From Achromobacter sp. Root83 (lineage in GTDB: Bacteria > Pseudomonadota > Gammaproteobacteria > Burkholderiales > Burkholderiaceae_B), in contig NZ_LMIU01000012.1 in assembly GCF_001428845.1 (NCBI RefSeq), positions 624,857 to 688,856 on the forward strand: a DNA stretch of 64,000 nt, written 5' to 3'. The notes beneath the pieces were generated by a model. It did no database searches. It was not told where the DNA came from and worked only from the letters and a program-made list of their open reading frames with translations. The translations under genes and the position numbers were made by a program. The stretch's first letter is position 1. Every line of letters starts with the position of its first letter. Shown in pieces: positions 45,206 to 55,600 of the stretch.

Positions 45206-45886
45206 ATGGAACAGACCCTCTTTGTCATCAACCCCAATTCCACGCAGGCCGTGACGGACGCGTTTGACGCCGCCCTGGAGCCGCTGCGCATGGCGGGCGG
45301 TCCGCGCATCCGGTGCCTGACGCTGGCCGAAGGGCCTGCCGGCGTGCAGACCCAGATGGACGTCGAAAGCGTGACGCTGCCGCTGGCGCGGCTTGTGCGC
45401 GAGCTGGACGCCAAGCATGGCGCGGCCGCGGCGGGCTATGTCATCGCCTGCTTCAGCGACCCCGGGCTGCACGCCGTGCGGGAGGCGACGCCCAAGCCGG
45501 TGCTGGGTATCAGCGAATGCGGCATGCTGACGGCGCTTACCCTAGGTCAGCGCGTGGGCGTGATCGCCATCCTGCGTCAGTCGCTGCCGCGCCACGGGCG
45601 GCTGTTCGGCGCGGCGGGCCTGTCGGCTCGCGTGGCGGCCGAACTGCCGCTGGATCTGGGCGTCGTGGAATTGTCCGACCAGTCGCGCACACGCGAACGC
45701 CTGCTGCAGGTGGGACGGCGTTTGCGCGACGAGCACCAGGCCGACGTGCTCGTCCTGGGGTGCGCGGGCATGGCGGCCTACCGGGGCTGGCTGCAAGGCG
45801 AATTGGGCCTGCCGGTGGTGGAGCCCACGCAGGCGGCGGCGGCCATGGCGATCGGCCGCATCCGGCTCAATTGGCATGGCGCCTGA
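45206..45886 (+). CDS. Hydantoin racemase (Asp/Glu/hydantoin racemase superfamily)
   Basis: The protein has 226 residues. Two catalytic cysteines are visible: C82 (VIACFSDPGLHAVREA) and C186 (LVLGCAGMA). The start LFVINPNSTQAVTD is the hydantoin-racemase signature (NPNS/NPNT). It interconverts D- and L-5-substituted hydantoins so that a D-specific hydantoinase can use the whole pool. AGGA precedes the start. It heads the plus-strand operon and is divergent from lysR. Confidence 0.92.
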   Translation: MEQTLFVINPNSTQAVTDAFDAALEPLRMAGGPRIRCLTLAEGPAGVQTQMDVESVTLPLARLVRELDAKHGAAAAGYVIACFSDPGLHAVREATPKPVLGISECGMLTALTLGQRVGVIAILRQSLPRHGRLFGAAGLSARVAAELPLDLGVVELSDQSRTRERLLQVGRRLRDEHQADVLVLGCAGMAAYRGWLQGELGLPVVEPTQAAAAMAIGRIRLNWHGA

Positions 45887-45893
45887 GGCCAGC

Positions 45894-47303
45894 ATGCGCC
45901 ATCACGAACTGATCGAACGGCTGTCGCACCTGGTGGGCGATGCCGGGCTGGTGCTGGACGCCGACGGCCAGGCGCCTTACGTGCGCGATTGGCTGGGCAA
46001 GTGGCAGGGCAGCACGCCCGTGGTGGTGCGTCCGCGCAACGCCACCGAGGTGTCCGCCGTCATGCGCCTGTGTCACCAGACGCGGGTCCCGGTGGTGCCG
46101 CAGGGCGGCAACACCGGCATGAGCGGCGGCGCCACGCCGGATGCCAGCGGCGCTCAGGTGATCCTGAGCCTGAACCGCATGAAGCGCATCCGCGAGGTGG
46201 ACCCGGTCAGCAACACCCTGTGCGCCGATGCCGGCGTGCTGCTGGCTGATGTGCAGGAGGCCGCGCGCGGCGTGGGACGGTTCTTCCCCTTGAGCCTGGG
46301 CGCCGAAGGAAGCTGCACCATCGGCGGCAACCTCGCCACCAACGCCGGCGGCACCGCCGTGCTGCGCTATGGCAACACGCGGGATCTGGCGCTGGGGCTG
46401 GAAGTGGTGTTGCCGGACGGGCGTGTCTGGAACGGCCTGCGCGGCTTGCGCAAGGACAACACCGGCTATGACCTGAAGAGCCTGTTCATCGGCTCGGAAG
46501 GCACATTGGGCATCATCACGGGGGCGGTGCTGAAACTGTATCCCGCGCCCGCCGGCCGCGCCACGGCCTGGGCCGGCGCCGAAACGCCCGCGCAGGTGGT
46601 GGCGCTGCTGACCCGTCTGCAGGCCGCCTGCGGCGAACGACTGACCGCCTTCGAGATGATGTCGGCCCGCTGCCTGGACCTGGTGGTGGCCCACGTCAGC
46701 GGCGCGGCCAGTCCGCTGGCGGGCCGGCATCCGTATTACGTGATGCTGGAACTGTCGGATACGGAGCCCTCGGGATTGTCCGCCCTGCTGGAGACCTCGC
46801 TGGGCACGGCGCTGGAAGAGGGGCTGATCCAGGACTGCGTGATCGCTATGAACGAGGCGCAGGCCCAGTCCATGTGGCGGCTGCGCGAAGGCATTTCCCA
46901 GGCGCAGGTGCGCGCCGGCAAAGCGGTCAAGCACGATATCGCGCTGCCCATCTCCCGGCTCGCCGCATTCGTGGAAGAGGCGGATCTGGCGCTGGTGTCG
47001 GATTTTCCGGGCTTGCCCATCGTGAATTTCGGCCATATCGGCGACGGCAACCTGCACTACAACGTGTTGTTGCCGCTGGACGTGGCGCCGGCGGAGTACG
47101 CCCGGCTGACGGCGGCGCTGAACCGCCGCGTGCACGACCTGGTGGCGCAGCGTGGCGGCAGCATCAGCGCCGAGCACGGAGTCGGGCAATTGCGGCGCGA
47201 CGAGCTGCGGCGCTACAAGTCACCCGTCGAAATGGACCTGATGCTCATGATCAAGCGGGCGCTGGACCCGAATCATCTGATGAATCCCGGCAAACTGCTG
47301 TAG
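45894..47303 (+). CDS. FAD-binding oxidoreductase (D-2-hydroxyacid / D-2-hydroxyglutarate dehydrogenase-like)
   Basis: The protein has 469 residues. The FAD-binding-4 domain has VVPQGGNTGMSGGATPDASG and GGNLATNAGGTAVLRYGNTRD; the C-terminal oxidase domain has NFGHIGDGNLHYN (metal/substrate His) and EHGVGQLR. Family members (GlcD, D-lactate dehydrogenase, D2HGDH) oxidise D-2-hydroxyacids to 2-oxo acids. GAGG lies 5 bases before ATG 45894; ATG 45876 lies inside the racemase gene and lacks such a site. Co-operonic with the racemase, so it probably handles a downstream product. Confidence 0.88.
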   Translation: MRHHELIERLSHLVGDAGLVLDADGQAPYVRDWLGKWQGSTPVVVRPRNATEVSAVMRLCHQTRVPVVPQGGNTGMSGGATPDASGAQVILSLNRMKRIREVDPVSNTLCADAGVLLADVQEAARGVGRFFPLSLGAEGSCTIGGNLATNAGGTAVLRYGNTRDLALGLEVVLPDGRVWNGLRGLRKDNTGYDLKSLFIGSEGTLGIITGAVLKLYPAPAGRATAWAGAETPAQVVALLTRLQAACGERLTAFEMMSARCLDLVVAHVSGAASPLAGRHPYYVMLELSDTEPSGLSALLETSLGTALEEGLIQDCVIAMNEAQAQSMWRLREGISQAQVRAGKAVKHDIALPISRLAAFVEEADLALVSDFPGLPIVNFGHIGDGNLHYNVLLPLDVAPAEYARLTAALNRRVHDLVAQRGGSISAEHGVGQLRRDELRRYKSPVEMDLMLMIKRALDPNHLMNPGKLL

Positions 47304-47376
47304 GTCCGGGCAAGGGGCGGCAAGCCGGGTTGGCGGCGCCCGCGGACGGCTCCGCGCGCGAAGTCCGCCGGAAATT

Positions 47377-47382
47377 TATAAT
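47377..47382 (+). promoter_or_regulatory. Possible hrpA -10 element
   Basis: TATAAT in a short AT-rich patch 25 bases upstream of the hrpA ATG. The -35 region is GC-rich and unconvincing. Confidence 0.4.
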
Positions 47383-47407
47383 GGCAGGCTAATTGGATAA
47401 ATCCTAC

Positions 47408-50400
47408 ATGCCTGAATCCTCCAGCCCGCGGGCGCCCAAAAAGTCCGTGCCGCACGCCGAGGGCCGGAACGAGCCCGGGAAAGACCGGAACGAGACCGGG
47501 AAAGCACCCGGGAACGAGCCCGGGAACGAACTCCGGAACGAACCTCGCAAAGAGCCTCGCAAAGAGCCGCGGAAAGACCCTCGCACGGACCCTCGGAAAG
47601 CCCCTCGGGAGCCGGACGCGAACGCGCCGGCAAACGAGGGCCGTGCAAGATCCCGGTCCGAAAGCCGCCCCGCTGCGCGTCCCGAGCGGCCCATTCCCGT
47701 CGTGAATTACCCGGAAGACCTGCCCGTCAGCGCCCGGCGGCAGGAGATCGCGCGCGCCATCGCGGGCCATCAGGTCGTGATCGTCAGCGGTGAAACGGGG
47801 TCGGGCAAGACCACCCAGCTTCCGAAGATCTGCCTGGAACTGGGGCGCGGCCGCCAGAAGATGATCGGCCACACCCAGCCGCGCCGGCTGGCGGCGACCT
47901 CGGTGGCCAAGCGCATCGCCGAAGAGCTGAACACGCCCATGGGCGAAGTGGTGGGCTACCAGGTGCGGTTCAACGACCGCACCGGGCCCAATGCGTCCAT
48001 CAAGCTGATGACGGACGGCATCCTGCTGGCCGAGTCGCAGCGCGATCCGCTGCTGCGCCGCTACGACACCATCATCATCGACGAGGCGCACGAGCGCAGC
48101 CTGAACATCGATTTCCTGCTGGGCTACCTGAAGCAACTGCTGCCGCGGCGCCCCGACCTGAAGCTGATCATCACGTCGGCCACCATCGACGCCGACCGCT
48201 TCGCCAGGCACTTTGCCGCGTCCGAGGACAAGCCCGCGCCCGTCATCGAGGTGTCGGGCCGCTTGTACCCGGTGGAAGTCCGCTACCGGCCCGTGCGCGA
48301 GGAACTGGCGGCCGACGAGGGCGCGCCGCCGCCGGCCAAGACTGGCCGCGACCGCGAACGCATGTCGGGCGACGAGGAACGTGATCTGATCGACGCCATC
48401 GTGGATGCCGTGGACGAATGCGCGCGGCACGGTCCGGGCGACGTGCTGGTGTTCCTGCCGGGCGAACGCGAGATCCGCGAGTCCGCCGAAGCGCTGCGCA
48501 AGCGCCATCCGGCCGGCACCGAGGTGCTGCCGCTGTTCGCGCGGCTGTCGCAGGCGGAACAGGAACAGATCTTTCATCCGCGCGGCAACGCGCGGCGCAT
48601 CGTGCTGGCCACCAACGTGGCGGAAACCTCGCTGACGGTGCCTGGCATCCGCTTCGTGGTCGACAGCGGGCTGGCGCGCATCAAGCGCTATTCCTGGCGC
48701 AACAAAGTCGAGCAGCTGCGCATCGAGCCCATCAGCCGGGCGTCGGCCAACCAGCGCGCCGGCCGTTGCGGCCGGGTGGGGCCGGGCGTATGCATCCGGC
48801 TCTATGACGAGCTGGACTTCAACAACCGGGCGGCCTTCACCGACCCCGAAGTGCTGCGTTCGTCGTTGGCGTCGGTCATCCTGCGGATGAAATCGCTGAA
48901 GCTGGACGATATCGAACAGTTCCCCTTCGTCGAGGCGCCGCCCGGGCGCGCCGTGGCCGACGGCTACCATCTGCTGCAGGAGCTGGGCGCGATCGAATTG
49001 GTGTCCACGTCTGACGACGACGCGGACGCCGCGCGCACCGGCGCGGCCTTTGCGCTGACGCAGACCGGCCATGAACTGGCCAAGCTGCCGGTGGACCCGC
49101 GCATCGGCCGGATGATCCTGGCGGCACGCGAGCACCAGTGCCTGGCCGAAATGCTGATCATCGCCTCGGCCCTGTCGGTGCAGGATGCGCGCGACCGCCC
49201 CATGCAGGAGCGCGAAGCCGCCGAGGCGGCGCACGCCAAGTTCGCCGACGACAAGTCGGAGTTCATCTCCTTCCTGAAACTGTGGCGCTGGTACGGCGAG
49301 CAGGTGCAGCACAAGGCATCCCAGCGCAAGCTGGTGGGCCTGCTGCGGCAGAACTTCCTGTCGCCGATCCGCCTGCGCGAGTGGCATGACGTGCATACGC
49401 AGCTTGCAGCGCTGGTGGGCGAACAGGGCTGGCGCGTCAACCAGATCGAAGCCACGTACGAGCAATTGCATCTGGCCCTGCTGTCCGGCCTGCTGGGCAA
49501 TATCGGCTTCAAGAGCGACGAGGGCGGGCATTACCAAGGGGCCCGCGAGATCCGCTTCCACATCCACCCGGGCTCGCGCCTGGTGAAGAAAGCCGGCCGC
49601 TGGATCATGGCCGCCGAACTGGTCGAGACCACGCGTCTGTATGCGCGCTGCGTGGCGCGCATCGACCCCGTCTGGCTGGAAAAGGTGGGCGCCCACCTGA
49701 TCCGCAAGAACTGGTCCGACCCGCGCTGGGAAAAGAAGGCCGGGCAGGTCGTGGCCAATGAACGGGCCACGCTTTACGGGCTGACCATATACACGGGCCG
49801 GCGTATCCACTACGGCCGCGTGAACCCCACGCAGGCACGGGAGCTCTTCATCCGTCAGGCGCTGGTGCCCGGCGAAATCGATACGCGCCTGGCATTCGTG
49901 GCGCATAACCGCAAGCTGATCGCGGGCATCGAAAAGCTGGAGCATCAGACGCGCCGCCCGGACATCCTGGTGGACGACGAGCTGATCCACGCGTTCTATG
50001 ACCGCCAGTTGCCGGCCGATATCTCGCAGACGGCGTCGCTGGAAAAGTGGGTCAACGGGCTGGACAAGGCGTCGGCCGCCAAGCTGATGCTGACCCGCGA
50101 CGAACTGATGCGCCACGAGGCCGCCGGCGTCACGACCGACGTCTTTCCCAAGAAGGTCGAATGGCAGGGCGTGTCGATGGCCCTGGACTACCACTTCGAG
50201 CCGGGGTCCCCGCGCGACGGTGTCACCCTGGCGGTGCCGCTGTTCGCCCTGAACCAGATCGATCCGGCGCGCTGCGAGTGGCTCGTCCCCGGCATGCTGA
50301 AGGAAAAGGTGCACCTGCTGCTGAAGTCCCTGCCGCAGAAGCTGCGCCGCCATTGCGTGCCGCTGCCGGATTATGCGGCGGGCTTCTATGACCGCTGGTT

Positions 50401-51520
50401 TGAACGGCAGGCCGATCCCCAGCAGGGGCTGGTGGACGCGATCATTGCCGACATGTGGGATCAGGTGCAGGTGCGGCCCGCGGTGGCGGACTTCAAGCTG
50501 GAGACCCTGCCGGCCCACTTGTTCATGAACTTCCGCGTGGTCGACGAACATGGCCGCATGCTGGCCGCGGGGCGCAACCTGGCGCAGTTGCGGGCCGAAT
50601 TCGGCAAGCAGGCCCAGGCCACGTTCCAGCAGTTGGCGGCCACCGACACGCAGGTTGCCCAGGCGCTCGCGCACGAAAACCTCACCTCCTGGTCCTTCGG
50701 CCCCCTGCCGGAGATCATGGAGATCAAGCGGCGCGGCCAGTCCGTCATCGGCTATCCGGCGCTGGTCGACCGCGGCGCGCACTGCGACCTGGACGTCTTC
50801 GACGACCCGGACGAGGCACGCAAAGCTCACCGCGCGGGCCTGCTCAAGCTGTTCCGGCTGGGGCTGCGCGAGCAGGTGAAATTCCTGGAAAAGAACCTGG
50901 CGGACCTGACCAAGATCAGCATGCTGTACATGACGCTGGGCACGCAGGAGGAACTGCGGGACCAGATCATCGACTGCGCGCTCGGGCAGGCTTGCCTGGC
51001 CGAGCCGTGGCCCGTGAACGAACAGCAGTTCGAGGCCAGGCGCGCTGAAGGCAAGGGCAGGCTGGGCCTGCTGGCCCAGGAGGTGGCAAGACTGGCCGGA
51101 GCCGTGCTTGCCGAGTACGCCGCCGTCCAGCGCAAGCTGCCGCAGGCCAAGCCCCACGCCGCCGCCTATGCCGATCTGCAGCAGCAGTTGGGCGCGCTGA
51201 TGCCCAAGTGGTTCATCCGCGATACGCCGTACGCGCAGCTTTCGCACTACCCCCGCTATCTGAAGGCGGCGGTGGCGCGCATCGACAAGCTGCGCGCCGA
51301 TCCGGCGCGCGATGCGAAACTGGTGGCGGAAATGGCGCCGCTGGTGACGCAGTATCAACGGGCGCGCTCGGCACTGAAGGGGGCGCCGGATCCCCGGCTG
51401 GATGAATTCAGATGGCTGTTGGAGGAACTGCGCGTGGCCCTGTTCGCGCAGGAACTGCGAACCCCGATGCCGGTGTCGGTCAAACGCCTGATGAAGAGCT
51501 GGGAATCGATCAAGCGCTGA
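47408..51520 (+). CDS. hrpA: ATP-dependent RNA helicase HrpA (DEAH box)
   Basis: The protein has 1370 residues. A charged low-complexity N terminus (to about residue 90) precedes the helicase: Walker A GETGSGKTTQLPK, DEAH box IIIDEAHERS, motif III ITSATID, motif VI ANQRAGRCGR. HA2/OB domains and the long DUF3418 C-terminal region follow, as in E. coli HrpA (about 1300). It remodels mRNA-ribosome complexes. I choose ATG 47408 (MPESSSPRAPKK); a TTG five codons earlier is possible. The N-terminal segment is encoded by degenerate 12-base repeats. Confidence 0.95.
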   Translation: MPESSSPRAPKKSVPHAEGRNEPGKDRNETGKAPGNEPGNELRNEPRKEPRKEPRKDPRTDPRKAPREPDANAPANEGRARSRSESRPAARPERPIPVVNYPEDLPVSARRQEIARAIAGHQVVIVSGETGSGKTTQLPKICLELGRGRQKMIGHTQPRRLAATSVAKRIAEELNTPMGEVVGYQVRFNDRTGPNASIKLMTDGILLAESQRDPLLRRYDTIIIDEAHERSLNIDFLLGYLKQLLPRRPDLKLIITSATIDADRFARHFAASEDKPAPVIEVSGRLYPVEVRYRPVREELAADEGAPPPAKTGRDRERMSGDEERDLIDAIVDAVDECARHGPGDVLVFLPGEREIRESAEALRKRHPAGTEVLPLFARLSQAEQEQIFHPRGNARRIVLATNVAETSLTVPGIRFVVDSGLARIKRYSWRNKVEQLRIEPISRASANQRAGRCGRVGPGVCIRLYDELDFNNRAAFTDPEVLRSSLASVILRMKSLKLDDIEQFPFVEAPPGRAVADGYHLLQELGAIELVSTSDDDADAARTGAAFALTQTGHELAKLPVDPRIGRMILAAREHQCLAEMLIIASALSVQDARDRPMQEREAAEAAHAKFADDKSEFISFLKLWRWYGEQVQHKASQRKLVGLLRQNFLSPIRLREWHDVHTQLAALVGEQGWRVNQIEATYEQLHLALLSGLLGNIGFKSDEGGHYQGAREIRFHIHPGSRLVKKAGRWIMAAELVETTRLYARCVARIDPVWLEKVGAHLIRKNWSDPRWEKKAGQVVANERATLYGLTIYTGRRIHYGRVNPTQARELFIRQALVPGEIDTRLAFVAHNRKLIAGIEKLEHQTRRPDILVDDELIHAFYDRQLPADISQTASLEKWVNGLDKASAAKLMLTRDELMRHEAAGVTTDVFPKKVEWQGVSMALDYHFEPGSPRDGVTLAVPLFALNQIDPARCEWLVPGMLKEKVHLLLKSLPQKLRRHCVPLPDYAAGFYDRWFERQADPQQGLVDAIIADMWDQVQVRPAVADFKLETLPAHLFMNFRVVDEHGRMLAAGRNLAQLRAEFGKQAQATFQQLAATDTQVAQALAHENLTSWSFGPLPEIMEIKRRGQSVIGYPALVDRGAHCDLDVFDDPDEARKAHRAGLLKLFRLGLREQVKFLEKNLADLTKISMLYMTLGTQEELRDQIIDCALGQACLAEPWPVNEQQFEARRAEGKGRLGLLAQEVARLAGAVLAEYAAVQRKLPQAKPHAAAYADLQQQLGALMPKWFIRDTPYAQLSHYPRYLKAAVARIDKLRADPARDAKLVAEMAPLVTQYQRARSALKGAPDPRLDEFRWLLEELRVALFAQELRTPMPVSVKRLMKSWESIKR
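47468..47611 (+). repeat. Degenerate 12-bp coding repeats in hrpA
   Basis: About 12 units of a 12-base motif encode [NKRT][ED]P[GR]-type tetrapeptides (residues 21-68: NEPG, NEPR, KEPR, KDPR and variants). They lie before the helicase core. Such arrays often change length between strains. Confidence 0.8.
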
Positions 51521-51534
51521 CCCGGCGCGCAAAG

Positions 51535-51565
51535 AAAACAGGCCGCGATGTTCGCGGCCTGTTTT
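51535..51565. terminator. Bidirectional terminator between hrpA and lpxO
   Basis: AAAACAGGCCGCGA pairs exactly with TCGCGGCCTGTTTT around TGT. The A and T tracts at the ends let it work for both convergent genes. Confidence 0.92.
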
Positions 51566-51566
51566 G

Positions 51567-52466
51567 CTACAGCGCCAGGAATCCGGCGACTACCAAAATG
51601 ATCAGGCCATACTTGGTGGCCTTGTAGACATTGCGGTTCCAGGTCTTGAAGGCCTTGCGCTTCTCGTCGATCACCCAGTGCGCGTGGGTCAGCTTGTTGA
51701 TGGCGCCGGTCTGGTCGCCGCCGTCGTTGGGCGAACTGGCCGCGGACATGACGACGCGGCCGAACCAGCGGTTGAAGCCTTCGGCCCAGCGCCATTTCAG
51801 CGGGCGCTCCACGTCGCAGAACAGGATGATCCGGTTCTCGGCCGTCTTGTTGTAGGCCTCGTGCACGTAGGTTTCGTCGAACACCACGCTTTCGCCGTCG
51901 CGCCAACTGTAATGTTCGCCGTCCACGATGATGTGGCAGCCGTCGTCGTTCGGGGTGACGAGGCCCAGGTGGTAGCGCAGCGATCCCGCGAAGGGGTCTC
52001 GGTGAGGGTTCAACTGGCCGCCCGGGGGCAGCTCGGCGAACATCGCGGCCTTGACCTTGGGCAGGGTCTTCAAGATGGCGACCGTCTTGGGGCACAATTC
52101 CTCGGCCGACGGGTGGCGCGCCTCATACCACTTCAGGTAGAAGCGCTTCCAGCCGTATTTGAAAAAGGAATTGAAGCCGATGTCATTGTGGGTATCGGCC
52201 GCTTTGATCCGTTGCATTTCGGCCATTTGCATGGCTTCTTCGCGGATCGTCTCCCAGTTTTCGTCCAGCACCTTGAGTTCGGCGATCTCGCTGGTGGTCA
52301 GATAGGGCGTCGAAGGCACCCGCGACGTCAGCACCATGAAGGCGTTGATGGGGGCCAGCAGCACGGAGTGGTCCAACAGTTGCCGGCCCAGCGGCAGCCT
52401 GACACGGCCCCTCAGGTGAGCGAACAGGATGGCTGCAAACCAGATCCCGGGAATTAACCATTTCAT
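51567..52466 (-). CDS. lpxO: Aspartyl/asparaginyl beta-hydroxylase family protein, probable lipid A hydroxylase LpxO
   Basis: The protein has 299 residues. An N-terminal membrane helix (KWLIPGIWFAAILFAHL) and a C-terminal one (YGLIILVVAGFLAL) flank the Fe(II)/2-oxoglutarate dioxygenase core. Ligands are the HRD of QLNPHRDPFAGSLRYHLGL and the His of ETYVHEAYN; RIILFCDVERPL follows. LpxO 2-hydroxylates a lipid A acyl chain at the inner membrane. I choose ATG 52466 because it starts at the membrane helix. Its position next to the LPS-core genes supports the call. Confidence 0.9.
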   Translation of the reverse strand: MKWLIPGIWFAAILFAHLRGRVRLPLGRQLLDHSVLLAPINAFMVLTSRVPSTPYLTTSEIAELKVLDENWETIREEAMQMAEMQRIKAADTHNDIGFNSFFKYGWKRFYLKWYEARHPSAEELCPKTVAILKTLPKVKAAMFAELPPGGQLNPHRDPFAGSLRYHLGLVTPNDDGCHIIVDGEHYSWRDGESVVFDETYVHEAYNKTAENRIILFCDVERPLKWRWAEGFNRWFGRVVMSAASSPNDGGDQTGAINKLTHAHWVIDEKRKAFKTWNRNVYKATKYGLIILVVAGFLAL

Positions 52467-52617
52467 ACGTAAATCTTGTCCTGATACGAGGTAGCCCCCG
52501 ATAGCGTGTATTGTCCCACAAGCGCCGCGGCGCGGTGGTTCCGCACCCCGGCCGCCGCCCGCGGGCGACCACGCATGGATACTTCTAGCGAGAACAGGCC
52601 CTGGGTACAATTCTGCA

Positions 52618-55600
52618 ATGTCCGAAGCCGCAATAAACCCGTCCCCATTTGTTCATCTGCGCGTTCACTCCGAGTTTTCGGTCGTGGACGGCACGGTGCG
52701 TATCCCCGACCTCATCAAGCGCGTCGCCAAGCTGGGCCAGCCCGCGGTGGCGCTGACCGACCTGTCGAACCTGTTCGGCCTGATCAAATTCTACAAAGGA
52801 GCGCGCGGCGCCGGCGTAAAGCCCGTCGCGGGCTGCGACGTCTGGATCACCAACGACGAGGATCTGGCCAAGCCTTTCCGCCTGCTGCTCCTGGTGCGCA
52901 ACCATCAGGGTTACCTGAACCTGTGCGAGTTGCTGTCCAAATCATTCTTGACGAACCAGGGCAAGGGCCGCGCCGAAATCCGCCGTGAATGGCTGCAGGG
53001 CCAGGAAGGCCTGATCGCCCTGTCGGGCGGCCGGGGCGGCGACGTGGGGCAGGCGCTGGACGCCGGCAATGCCGTGTCGGCGCTGGCGCTGGCGCGCCAA
53101 TGGGCGCATATGTTCCCGGGCAGCTACTACATTGAACTGCAGCGGGCCGGCATGGACGGCGACGAAGCCTATTGCCAGGCCGCCATGCGGCTGGCGGGAG
53201 AGGCCGGCTTGCCGGTCGTGGCCACGCACCCGGTGCAGTTCCTGGACGAATTCGAGTTCCAGGCGCACGAGGCCCGCGTCTGCATCGCCGAAGGCGAGAT
53301 CTTGGCCAATCCGCGCCGCGTGCGCCGGTTCACCAAGGAACAGTACCTGCTCAGCTCCGAGGAAATGGCCCGGCGTTTCGCCGATGTGCCTTCCGCGCTG
53401 GCTAACACTGTGGAAATCGCCAAGCGCTGCAATCTCAGCCTCGTGCTGGGCAAGCCGCGCCTGCCCAACTTCCCCACGCCCGAGGGCGTGACGCTGGACG
53501 ATTACCTGGTCCAGTTGTCGGAAGAGGGGCTAGAAAAACGCATGGAGTTCCTGTTCCCGGAACCCGCCGAACGCGAGTCCAAGCGCGAGCAGTACTACGA
53601 ACGCTTGCGCTGGGAATGCAAGACCATCATCCAGATGGGCTTCCCGGGCTACTTCCTGATCGTGCAGGACTTCATCAACTGGGGCAAGAACAACGGCGTG
53701 CCGGTGGGGCCGGGGCGCGGGTCGGGCGCCGGTTCGCTCGTGGCCTATGCGCTGGGCATTACCGACCTGGACCCGATCCGCTATGACCTGCTGTTCGAGC
53801 GCTTCCTGAATCCCGAGCGGGTCTCCATGCCCGACTTCGATATCGACTTCTGCCAGGACAACCGCGAACGGGTCATCGACTACGTCAAGGAAAAGTACGG
53901 CCGCGCCGCCGTGAGCCAGATCGCCACCTTCGGCACGCTCGGCGCCAAGGCCGTGGTGCGCGATGCAGGCCGGGTGCTGGACATGCCCTACATGTTCTGC
54001 GATGGCCTGTCCAAGCTGATCCCGTTCAATCCGATGGATCCCTGGACGCTGGAACGCACCCTGAAGGACGAGCCCGCCTTCAAGGACCGCTACGAGCAGG
54101 AAGAGGAAGTGCGCGCGCTGGTCGACCTGGCAAAGCCGCTCGAAGGCCTGACCCGCAACATCGGCATGCACGCGGGCGGTGTGCTGATCGCGCCCGGCAA
54201 GCTCACCGACTTCTGTCCGCTGTATTGCCAACCGGGGCAGGAGAACAGCGCGGTCTCGCAGTTCGACAAGGACGACGTCGAGGCCGCCGGCCTGGTGAAG
54301 TTCGACTTCCTGGGCCTGCGCAACCTGACCATCCTGGACTGGGCGGTGCGTTACGTGCGCCAGTTCAACGACGGCAAGCGCGACTTCGACGTCATGGCGC
54401 TGGCCCTGGACGATCCGGCCGCCTACAAGATTCTGTGCGACGCCAACACCACCGCCGTGTTCCAGCTCGAATCGCGCGGCATGAAGGAACTGTTGAAGAA
54501 GCTGCGGCCCAACACCTTCGAAGACATCATCGCCATGCTGGCCCTGTACCGCCCGGGGCCGCTGGAATCGGGCATGGTCGACGACTTCGTCAACCGCAAG
54601 CACGGCCGCGCCGCAGTGGACTACTTCCACTCGGACCTGGAAAGCACGCTGAAGAGCACCTACGGGGTCATCGTCTACCAGGAACAGGTGATGCTGATCT
54701 CCCAGATCATCGGGGGCTATTCGCTGGGCGGCGCCGACCTGCTGCGCCGCGCCATGGGCAAGAAAAAGCCCGAAGAAATGGCCAAGCACCGCGAGTTGTT
54801 CGAGCAGGGCGCCAAGGAAAAAGGCCATGATCCGAACCTGGCGGTCAAGCTGTTCGACCTGATGGAGAAGTTCGCGGGGTACGGCTTCAACAAGTCGCAC
54901 TCGGCCGCATACGCGCTGATCTCCTACCAGACGGCCTGGCTCAAGGCCTACCATCCCACCGAGTTCCTGGCCGCCACCATGTCTTCCGACATGGACGACA
55001 CGGACAAGGTCCAGATCTTCTGCCGCGACGCCCAGGACAACGGCGTCGAAGTGCTGCCGCCCGACGTGAACCACTCGGGATACCGCTTCGAGCCCGTCGC
55101 CGACAAACACACCGAAAAGGGCAAGCCGCCGCGCACGATGCGCTACGGCCTGGGCGCGGTCAAGGGCACGGGGCAGGGCGCGGTCGAAGACATCCTGCGC
55201 GCGCGCAAGGACGGCGGCCCATTCCTCAACCTGTTCGACTTCTGCCGCCGGGTCAGCAAGCAGGCGGTCAACCGCCGCACCATCGAGGCCCTGATCAAGG
55301 CTGGCGCGTTCGACACGATCGAACCCAACCGCGCCGCGATGCTGGCGTCCGTTCCCACTGCCATGGAGGCGGCCGAACAGGCGGCCCGCAGCGCCAACCA
55401 GTCCTCGCTGTTCGGCGACGACAGCGGCGACGTGGTGGCTGGCGAACTGGCCAAGGTCGCGCCCTGGGACCTGCACAAAAAACTGACGGAAGAAAAGTCG
55501 GCGCTGGGCTACTACTACAGCGGGCACCTCTTCGACGCGTGGCGCGACGAAGTGCGCCGCATCGTGCCGATGCAGCTTGTGCGTGTGGAACCGCAGCGCG

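Noticed and set aside
47273-51532. Very long open frame antisense to hrpA (over 1400 codons)
   Set aside because: It is a by-product of high GC and codon bias opposite a clear helicase gene. The translation is low in normal domain motifs and rich in His/Gln/Arg, as expected for such shadows.
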